Positions 58,164 through 64,000 of a stretch of DNA of 64,000 nucleotides are shown here, piece after piece. Made by a program: the position numbers and the translations under genes. Source of the DNA: Burkholderiales bacterium (lineage in GTDB: Bacteria > Pseudomonadota > Gammaproteobacteria > Burkholderiales > Casimicrobiaceae); NCBI GenBank assembly GCA_905339295.1, contig CAJPFI010000037.1, forward strand, positions 48,630-112,629, read 5' to 3'. The notes beneath the pieces were generated by a model. The model was not told where the DNA came from and did no database searches. It was given only the letters and a program-made list of their open reading frames with translations. Position 1 is the first letter of the stretch. Each line of letters opens with the position of its first letter.

Positions 58164-59126
58164 CTACGGGAGCGGCACCGAGCGCAGCAGCGAATGCGCG
58201 AGCAGCGCCCCCGCGCGCGCGCCGCCGGCCAGCCGGTGGCTCGCGACCGCTCCGAACACCGCCTGCACGTCTTCCGGCAGCACCATCGGGCGGCCACCGA
58301 CGAGCGCCCACGCGCGCGCTGCATTGAGCAGCATCAGCCCGGCGCGCGGCGACAGTCCGCGCCGGGCGCCGGCGTCCGCGGTCCCCGGGCCGCTGGCATG
58401 GCCGCGGCTCGCGGCCAGCAGCGCCTGCACGTAGTCGAGCAGCGCGGGCGCGACGTGCAGCGCCGCGGCTTCGCGCTGCCACTCGACGAGCGTCGGGGCG
58501 TCGGCGAGCGCGGGAAGCTCGGCGATCCGCGCGCGCCGGTCGCCGCCGGCGAGGAGCTCGCGCTCGGCGGACGCGTCGGGGTAGCCGAGCTCGAGGGCCA
58601 TCAGGAAGCGGTCGAGCTGCGACTCCGGCAGCGGGTAGGCCCCGATCTGCTCGACCGGGTTCTGCGTCGCGATCACGAAGAACGGGTCGGGCAGCTTGCG
58701 CGTCTGCCCGTCGATGGACACCTGCCGCTCCTCCATCGCCTCGAGCAGCGCGCTCTGCGTCTTGGGCGGCGCGCGGTTGATCTCGTCGGCGAGCACGACC
58801 GGGTGGAAGATCGGCCCGGCGTGGAAGCGGAAGCCTCCCGCGCGCTCGTCGTAGATCGACACGCCCAGCACGTCGGCCGGCAGCAGGTCGCTCGTGAACT
58901 GGATGCGCGCGTGCCCGAGCCCGAGCACCGTGGCGAGCGCCTGCGCAAGCGTCGACTTTCCGACGCCCGGGATGTCCTCGATGAGCAGGTGCCCGCGCGC
59001 GATCATGCAGGTCAGCGCGAGCCTGAGCGTGTCGTCCTTGCCCACGACGATGCGCGCGAGCTCGCGCAGGATCAGCGCCGCGCGCTGCGCGACGGGAACG
59101 ACCTGTGAGGCGGGGCGGACGGTCAT
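58164..59126 (-). CDS. MoxR-family AAA+ ATPase
   Basis: This 320-residue AAA+ chaperone-like ATPase has Walker A EDIPGVGKSTLAQAL (about 50-64), the DLLPADVLGVSIYDERAGGF insertion typical of MoxR, Walker B VVLADEINRAPPKTQSALLE and sensor 1 FFVIATQNPVEQIGAYPLPE. Sensor 2 GLSPRAGLMLLNAARAWAL lies in the lid. It heads the moxR-DUF58-tgpA operon and likely remodels a partner of the VWA-like DUF58 protein. Divergent from the deacetylase gene. Confidence 0.95.
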   Translation of the reverse strand: MTVRPASQVVPVAQRAALILRELARIVVGKDDTLRLALTCMIARGHLLIEDIPGVGKSTLAQALATVLGLGHARIQFTSDLLPADVLGVSIYDERAGGFRFHAGPIFHPVVLADEINRAPPKTQSALLEAMEERQVSIDGQTRKLPDPFFVIATQNPVEQIGAYPLPESQLDRFLMALELGYPDASAERELLAGGDRRARIAELPALADAPTLVEWQREAAALHVAPALLDYVQALLAASRGHASGPGTADAGARRGLSPRAGLMLLNAARAWALVGGRPMVLPEDVQAVFGAVASHRLAGGARAGALLAHSLLRSVPLP

Positions 59127-59269
59127 CGGGGGGTGCTCGGTCGAGTCCGACGCAGACTCTAGCGCCCCGGTTCCGCCTCGTCACCCCCGGCGGTCACGCG
59201 CTACACTCCGTCCGGCGGACAGGTGAGGGGAGGGGGCGAGCGGGGTCGAGAGCGCTCCCCCGGCCCAGG

Positions 59270-60223
59270 ATGCCCCGCGTCGACCCCGAGCCCGCGCCCT
59301 TGCCGACCGCCTACATCACACACCCCGCGTGCATGAAGCACGAGATGGGGCCCTACCACCCCGAGTGCCCGGACCGGCTCGCCGCCATCAACGACCGGCT
59401 GATCGCGTCCGGGCTCGACGTCTACCTGCGCCACTACGAGGCCCCGCCGGTCACGCGCGAGCAGCTGCTGCGTGTCCACAGCGCGGTCTACCTGTCCGAG
59501 ATCGAGCACGCGAGCCCGAGCGAAGGGCTCCACTTCCTCGATCCGGACACCGCCCTCAATCCGCACTCGCTCGAGGCCGCGCGATGCGCGGCCGGCGCGG
59601 TCGTGCTCGCGACCGACCTCGTGATGCGCGGCGAGTGCCGCCGCGCGTTCTGTGCCGTGCGGCCGCCCGGCCACCATGCCGAGCGCCGGCGCGCGATGGG
59701 CTTCTGCCTGTACAACAACGTGGCCGTCGGCGCGATGCACGCGCTCGACCGGCACGGGCTCGACCGCGTCGCGGTGATCGACTTCGACGTCCACCACGGC
59801 AACGGCACCGAGGACGTGTTCTCGGGCGACGAGCGCGTGCTGATGGTGTCGACGTTCCAGCACCCGCTCTATCCGTACTCCGGCGCCGACAACCCCGCGC
59901 CCAACATGGTGAACGTGCCGCTGCCCGAGGGCGCCGGCAGCATCGAGTTCCGCGAGGTCGTGCGCGAGATCTGGCTGCCCGCGCTCGAGGCGTTCCGGCC
60001 GCAGCTGCTGTTCGTCTCCGCCGGGTTCGACGCCCACCGCGAGGATCCGCTCGCGGGCCTGAGGCTGGTCGAGGGCGACTATGCCTGGGTGACGCGCGAG
60101 CTGTGCCACGTCGCCGGCAAGCATGCGCACGGACGCATCGTCTCGACGCTGGAGGGCGGGTACGCGCTGTCCGCGCTCGGCCGCAGCGCGGCCGAGCACG
60201 TGAAGGAACTCGTCGCCGGCTGA
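59270..60223 (+). CDS. Histone deacetylase-like zinc amidohydrolase
   Basis: This 317-residue class II HDAC-like enzyme (acetoin utilisation/acetylpolyamine amidohydrolase superfamily) has the N-terminal YITHPACMKHEMGPYHPECPDRL. It has the active-site HH pair (RPPGHHAERRRAMGFC, His135/136), zinc ligands Asp173/His175 in VIDFDVHHGNGTEDVF and Asp254 in VSAGFDAHREDPLAGL, and GGYALSALGRS at the C-terminus. It should remove acetyl groups from lysines or polyamines; the substrate is unknown. The ATG at MPRVDPEPAPL is weakly defined; Met22 (MKHEMGPYHP) is too far in. Confidence 0.9.
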   Translation: MPRVDPEPAPLPTAYITHPACMKHEMGPYHPECPDRLAAINDRLIASGLDVYLRHYEAPPVTREQLLRVHSAVYLSEIEHASPSEGLHFLDPDTALNPHSLEAARCAAGAVVLATDLVMRGECRRAFCAVRPPGHHAERRRAMGFCLYNNVAVGAMHALDRHGLDRVAVIDFDVHHGNGTEDVFSGDERVLMVSTFQHPLYPYSGADNPAPNMVNVPLPEGAGSIEFREVVREIWLPALEAFRPQLLFVSAGFDAHREDPLAGLRLVEGDYAWVTRELCHVAGKHAHGRIVSTLEGGYALSALGRSAAEHVKELVAG

Positions 60224-60329
60224 CCGGGCGCGGTGCGTCGGCGTCCGGCAGACAGGAGCGCGCCGCCGTGGCATCCTTCGCGGCGAACCGCGCCGCGGGG
60301 GCGCCGCGGCCAACGAGGGGCGGTCAACG

Positions 60330-61031
60330 GTGGAACGACGTGGCTTTCTCGAGGCGTGCGCGCTGATCTCGGGCGGCGCGGCGCTCGCCCACGCCCGCGT
60401 CGTCCAGGGCGCTTCGGCGCCGCGCCGGTACGCGCGGACTCGCCTGGTCGACATCCACGGCTCGCCGATCCGGGCGTCGGGGCTCGCCGCGGAGACCAAC
60501 TACGTCTTCCACTACCCGTTCGCGGCGACCCCGTGCTTCCTGCTGAGGCTGCCGTGGCCGGCGGCGACGCCGGCCGCGCTGCGCCGCGAGGACGGCGGGC
60601 GCTACGAATGGCCGGGCGGCGTGGGACCGGATCGCTCGATCGTCGCGTTCTCGGCGATCTGCGCGCACAAGCTCGCCTACCCGACGCGCGAGGTGTCGTT
60701 CATCCGCTACCAGCGCGACCGCTCGGCGACGTCCGGCGGCAGCGTGATCCATTGCTGCGCCGACCACAGCGTCTACGATCCGACGCAGGGTGCACGCGTC
60801 GTTTCAGGCCCGGCGCCGCAGCCGCTCGCCGCGATCGTGCTCGAGCACGATGTCGCCAAGGACGAGCTGCACGCGCTGGGGACCGTGGGCGCCGAACAGT
60901 TCGACGCGTTCTTCCGCAAGTACGAGTTCAAGCTCGGGATCGAATACGGTGGAAGGAGCCGCGCGCCGGTGGACGGCACGACCGTCGTGCGCGAGCTCGC
61001 CCAGTACTGCCGCAACACCATCCAGTGCTGA
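60330..61031 (+). CDS. Exported Rieske [2Fe-2S] protein
   Basis: This 233-residue protein begins MERRGFLEACALISGGAALA, a short twin-arginine-type leader with a weak hydrophobic stretch. The Rieske ligands are C111-x-H113 (CAHKL) and C143-x2-H146 (CADH), with 29 residues between the pairs, longer than in cytochrome bc1 subunits. A second cysteine at 142 and two near the end (YCRNTIQC) could form disulfides. The protein is likely a periplasmic electron carrier; no cytochrome b, c or oxidase partner is adjacent. The start is GTG. It lies between the deacetylase gene and an ABC-2 exporter. Confidence 0.82.
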   Translation: MERRGFLEACALISGGAALAHARVVQGASAPRRYARTRLVDIHGSPIRASGLAAETNYVFHYPFAATPCFLLRLPWPAATPAALRREDGGRYEWPGGVGPDRSIVAFSAICAHKLAYPTREVSFIRYQRDRSATSGGSVIHCCADHSVYDPTQGARVVSGPAPQPLAAIVLEHDVAKDELHALGTVGAEQFDAFFRKYEFKLGIEYGGRSRAPVDGTTVVRELAQYCRNTIQC

Positions 61032-61095
61032 CGCGCCGCGGCCGCGCGTTCCGCGCGGACATCGCCGCGTAGCCGCCGCCGCGAAGCCCCCGCGC

Positions 61096-61887
61096 ATGTC
61101 CGCCGACCCCGCCCTGCGCGACGCCGCGATCGCCGTCGCGGGCCTCGTCAAGCGCTACGGCCGCGTCGACGCGCTGAAGGGGGTCACGTTCTCGGTCCGC
61201 GCGGGAACGACCACCGCGCTCCTCGGCGGCAACGGCGCGGGCAAGACGACGACGCTGTCGATCCTGCTCGGCGTGCTCGAGCCGACCGAAGGCGACGTGC
61301 GCGTGCTCGGTGTCGACATGCGGCGCGACCGGCTGGCCGCGCTGCCGCGCATGAACTTCACCTCGCCCTACGTCGACCTGCCCAGGCGCCTCACCGTAGG
61401 AGAGAACCTGCGCGTCTACGCCGACCTGTACGGCGTCGTGCGTCCGCGCCAACGCATCGCCGAGCTCGCCGAGGAGTTCGACCTCGCCGCGATCCTCGGA
61501 CGCCCCTACGGTACGCTGTCCGCGGGCCAGCGCACGCGCGTGTCGCTCGCGAAGGCGTTGCTGAACGGCCCCGAGGTCCTGCTGCTCGACGAGCCGACGG
61601 CCTCGCTCGATCCGGACGTCGGCGACCGCGTGCGCACCTGGCTCGCCGACTACCAGCACGCCACCGGCTGCACGATGCTGCTCGCGTCGCACAACATGGT
61701 CGAGGTCGAGCGCATGTGCGACGACGTCATCATGCTGCGGGCGGGCGAGGTCGTCGACCAGGGGTCTCCGGCCGCCCTGATCGCGCGCTACGGGCGCGGC
61801 ACGATGGAGGAGGTGTTCCTCGACATCGTCCGCGGCCGCGAGGACGATGACTCCGCGGCCGCCGCCTCGCGGGAGATCGCCGTCTAG
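61096..61887 (+). CDS. ABC-2 type exporter ATP-binding protein
   Basis: This 263-residue ATPase has Walker A GGNGAGKT at 44-51, the Q-loop region FTSPYVDLPRRLTVGENL, signature LSAGQRTRVSLAKALL and Walker B VLLLDEPTASLDPDVG. The H-loop is LLASHNM. The sequence is of the CcmA/NodI/DRA group that pairs with a single ABC-2 permease; that permease gene follows. The ATG at MSADPALRDAA is 64 bases after the Rieske gene, so the three may be one transcript. The exported substrate is unknown. Confidence 0.93.
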   Translation: MSADPALRDAAIAVAGLVKRYGRVDALKGVTFSVRAGTTTALLGGNGAGKTTTLSILLGVLEPTEGDVRVLGVDMRRDRLAALPRMNFTSPYVDLPRRLTVGENLRVYADLYGVVRPRQRIAELAEEFDLAAILGRPYGTLSAGQRTRVSLAKALLNGPEVLLLDEPTASLDPDVGDRVRTWLADYQHATGCTMLLASHNMVEVERMCDDVIMLRAGEVVDQGSPAALIARYGRGTMEEVFLDIVRGREDDDSAAAASREIAV

Positions 61888-61903
61888 CGCGGCGGGCACG
61901 CGC

Positions 61904-62740
61904 GTGAATGCCGCCGGCGTCGCGCTGAAGCCGCAGACCGGGCCCGCGGCCTCGGCGCGTCGCGTCGCCGCGCTCATCCGCCGCCACGCGTACCTGATCT
62001 TCAAGTCGTGGCCGCGAATCGTGTCGATGGCGTACTACCCGACCGTCACGATGGTGCTGTGGGCGTTCGTGACCGTCTACCTCGCGCCGACCAATCACTT
62101 CCTGCGCGACGCGCCCGGGTTCTTCATCGGCGCGGTGCTGCTGTGGGACGTGCTGTTCCGCGGCCAGCTCGGCGTGTCGCTGACGTTCATCGAGGAGATC
62201 TACTCGCGCAACCTCGGCAACCTGTTCGTCGCCCCGTTGACGCTGACCGAGTTCGTGCTGGGCCAGGTGACGATGAGCGTGATCCGCGCGCTCATCGGCG
62301 TCGGATTCGCGTGCCTGTTCGCGTGGCTCCTGTTCGGGTACTCGATCTTCTCGCTCGGGTTCCCGCTGATCGCGTTCGTCGTCGGCCTGCTGGGCTTCGG
62401 CTGGGCGATCGGGCTCGCCGTGTCGGGACTCGTGCTGCGCTGGGGGCTGGGTGCCGAGGAGATCGCGTGGGCGGCGATCTTCCTGTTCGCGCCCGTGTCC
62501 GGCGTCTACTACCCGATCGCGATCCTGCCGGCCTGGCTCCAGGCGGTCGCCGTCGCGACTCCGTCGTCGTACGTGTTCGAGGGGATGCGCGCCGTGCTGC
62601 TCGACGGGGTGTTCCGCCACGACCTGCTCGCGCGCGCGCTCGTCCTCGATGCGGCCTACCTCGCCGGCGGGGCGATGCTGTTCGCCGCGTCGATCCGCCA
62701 CGCGCGGCGCCACGGGCGGCTGCTGCAGATGGGGGAATGA
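61904..62740 (+). CDS. ABC-2 type exporter permease
   Basis: This 278-residue protein has six membrane helices of the ABC2_membrane fold. It begins with an amphipathic RRHAYLIFKSWPRIVSMAYY and has the conserved FAPVSGVYYPIAILPAWLQAV near the C-terminal third. A GTG 16 bases after the ATPase stop was chosen; an ATG at 61847 would overlap the ATPase gene by 41 bases and add 19 Arg/Pro-rich residues. It partners the preceding ATPase to export a lipid, polysaccharide or drug-like molecule, not identifiable from sequence. Confidence 0.9.
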   Translation: MNAAGVALKPQTGPAASARRVAALIRRHAYLIFKSWPRIVSMAYYPTVTMVLWAFVTVYLAPTNHFLRDAPGFFIGAVLLWDVLFRGQLGVSLTFIEEIYSRNLGNLFVAPLTLTEFVLGQVTMSVIRALIGVGFACLFAWLLFGYSIFSLGFPLIAFVVGLLGFGWAIGLAVSGLVLRWGLGAEEIAWAAIFLFAPVSGVYYPIAILPAWLQAVAVATPSSYVFEGMRAVLLDGVFRHDLLARALVLDAAYLAGGAMLFAASIRHARRHGRLLQMGE

Positions 62741-62746
62741 GCGGGC

Positions 62747-63721
62747 GTGGACATCACCGTTCACATCGGCTGGCACAAGACCGGCAGCACCTCCCTTCAG
62801 GTCTTCCTGATGCGCAACAGGCAGTCGCTCATTCGCCAGTACCGGACCTACTACCCTGACGAAGGCCTGCTGATCTGCGCGCATCACACCGTGGCCTGGG
62901 CGTTCATGGGTCGGAAGACGTCTCCATGGGGGCCGGTGCCGGCAATCGAGGGGGGTGGCGACGCATATGTACGCGCGGCCATCGACAGCGCCCGGTCTCG
63001 CGGCTGCACGAGCGTGATCCTCAGCTCCGAGGAATTCTGTCTCTTCGATCCCGAAGCCGTTCGACGCCTGTACGAGTCGTTGCGCGCTCGGGCGAGCTCG
63101 ACGCGGATCGTGGCGTACATCCGTCGGCAGGACCTGTTCGCGGAATCCGCCTACAACATGGAAGTCAAATGGTGGGCGACGCGGGTACGGGCCGAATTCG
63201 ACGAGTACCTCAGGAGCATGCACACGCCACCAGACTATTCTGGGATTCTCGCTACGTGGGCGAGCGCGTTCGGCGCGGACAACCTGATCGTGCGCCGGTA
63301 CGAGAGGGGCGCGCTCGAAGGCCGGGACATCCGTGCCGACTTCTGCCGGGCTGCAGGGCTGGGCCCGGGGGGGCTGGGTGCCATGGGGCGTGATGTGAAC
63401 GATTCCCTGGGTCCGAGAACCCTCGAGATGATGCGGGTGCTTAACAATCTGGACATCGCGAAGGGCGTTCATGAGCAGATCGTGTCGCGCCTGCTATCCC
63501 ACGATGTGAGGATGCGTTCGCCCCGATGCGTGTTGTTCGATCCCGAGAAGAGGCGCGCCTACATGGCTTCCCTCTACCAGGCCAACATGGGACTCACGGC
63601 GTTCGGCGTCGATCCGGCGGTGTTTGCGCTTGACGACGATGCATGTCAACAGCCGAACGTGCGCCGGCTCACAACCGCAGAGTTCACCGAGATATTCGCC
63701 TATCTCTCCGGCAGCGGCTGA
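62747..63721 (+). CDS. Sulfotransferase-like protein (P-loop, PAPS-type)
   Basis: This 324-residue protein begins with a phosphosulfate-binding-type loop VHIGWHKTGSTSLQVFL (Gly8-Ser16) and later has IVAYIRRQDLFAESAYNMEV, matching the 3'-phosphate loop R/S region of sulfotransferases. The acceptor is unknown; bacterial relatives sulfate polysaccharides or lipids. Codon use is clearly different: sampled rows are 53-60% G+C against about 70% in neighbours, with many A/T-ending codons, which suggests recent transfer. It starts with GTG 6 bases after the ABC-2 permease, so it may be co-transcribed with it. Confidence 0.75.
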   Translation: MDITVHIGWHKTGSTSLQVFLMRNRQSLIRQYRTYYPDEGLLICAHHTVAWAFMGRKTSPWGPVPAIEGGGDAYVRAAIDSARSRGCTSVILSSEEFCLFDPEAVRRLYESLRARASSTRIVAYIRRQDLFAESAYNMEVKWWATRVRAEFDEYLRSMHTPPDYSGILATWASAFGADNLIVRRYERGALEGRDIRADFCRAAGLGPGGLGAMGRDVNDSLGPRTLEMMRVLNNLDIAKGVHEQIVSRLLSHDVRMRSPRCVLFDPEKRRAYMASLYQANMGLTAFGVDPAVFALDDDACQQPNVRRLTTAEFTEIFAYLSGSG

Positions 63722-63762
63722 GCTGCCGGGCGTGGTGGTGACGGACGCCGGGTCCAGCTGTT

Positions 63763-64000
63763 CTATTTCCTGAGCGCCACGAATGCCATGAAGGCCGCGA
63801 ACGACAGCGCGCCAGAGACGGCCAACGCGGCAGTCGCCCCCCAGTGGCCGAGCAACACGCCGAACGTGACGGGCGCCGCGGCCTGCGCGAGCCGCGCGGC
63901 GACACCGATCGTGCCCTGGCGATGCCCGTAACCGGCCGGTCCGAACAGCGCGAGAGGAAGCGTGCCGCGCGCGATCGTCAGGAGGCCGTTGCCCGCACCG
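63763..64000 (-). CDS. MFS transporter, C-terminal end (partial, runs off right edge)
   Basis: The last 79 codons of a minus-strand gene ending TAG are present. The translation has GNGLLTIARGTLPLALFGPA followed by GYGHRQGTIGVAARLAQAAAP and two more helices (VTFGVLLGHWGATAALAVSG; LSFAAFMAFVALRK). The motif GAGNGLLTIARGTLPLALFG and the following G-rich loop are typical of helices 10-12 of major facilitator proteins. The substrate cannot be told. It is convergent with the sulfotransferase gene, 41 bases apart. Confidence 0.75.
   Translation of the reverse strand, partial: GAGNGLLTIARGTLPLALFGPAGYGHRQGTIGVAARLAQAAAPVTFGVLLGHWGATAALAVSGALSFAAFMAFVALRK

Noticed and set aside
61096..62740. NodI/NodJ lipo-oligosaccharide exporter
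   Set aside because: The ATPase and permease belong to the wider ABC-2 group and no nod-type genes are present; substrate left open.

Overview
The window is about 70% G+C, densely coded, and reads as chromosome of a free-living betaproteobacterium (a Burkholderiales/Nitrosomonadales-type lineage). The main evidence is the order ndk-rlmN-pilF-rodZ-hisS-yfgM-bamB-der-hfq-hflX-hflK-hflC-yjeT-hisZ-purA, together with a HisZ regulatory subunit, a surE-pcm-nlpD-rpoS block, a TRAP dicarboxylate transporter and a split-subunit proton-translocating transhydrogenase. Start codons are often GTG, and 4-base ATGA/GTGA overlaps couple many gene pairs. No prophage, integrase, transposase gene or CRISPR array was found.

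Bases 1-18,700 run almost wholly on the minus strand. A cut-off globin-coupled oxygen-sensor gene lies at the left edge, followed by serB and rnr, whose start codon sits inside the promoter of an oppositely oriented tRNA-Leu(CAG). Next come a purine-type phosphoribosyltransferase, purA, hisZ, the HflKC membrane complex, hflX, hfq, der, outer-membrane assembly (bamB, yfgM), hisS, rodZ, pilF, rlmN and ndk. ispG, normally between rodZ and hisS, is absent. Bases 18,900-26,200, still minus, carry DctPQM, tilS, accA and two membrane transporters.

From 26,300 strand use alternates. There is a tartrate/D-malate-type dehydrogenase, pntAA-pntAB-pntB, an orphan peptide-type binding protein with a small membrane protein, hrpA, a DUF1631 gene coupled to a CinA-like gene, a MaoC hydratase, pyrD, mltB, pgi and ppc. 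A Fur-controlled iron-binding protein gene faces its permease gene, with 55-bp direct repeats between them. Then come surE-pcm-nlpD-rpoS and a moxR-DUF58-transglutaminase operon. The right end holds an HDAC-like deacetylase, an exported Rieske protein, an ABC-2 exporter, a low-G+C sulfotransferase-like gene and the 3' end of an MFS transporter.

The most distinctive sequence-level findings are repeats. A 93-bp inverted repeat between convergent mltB and pgi supplies the last six codons and the stop codon of both genes, so two unrelated enzymes end in the same residues NSGSEP. A tandem array of GTCGGGCT/AGCCCGAC palindromes lies upstream of the MaoC gene. The 55-bp direct repeats begin immediately after the iron-binding protein's stop codon. 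An intrinsic terminator also points into the 5' leader of a DMT transporter gene. I see no clearly new multi-gene system; the right-end cluster (deacetylase, Rieske, ABC-2, sulfotransferase) is the least explained group of genes.
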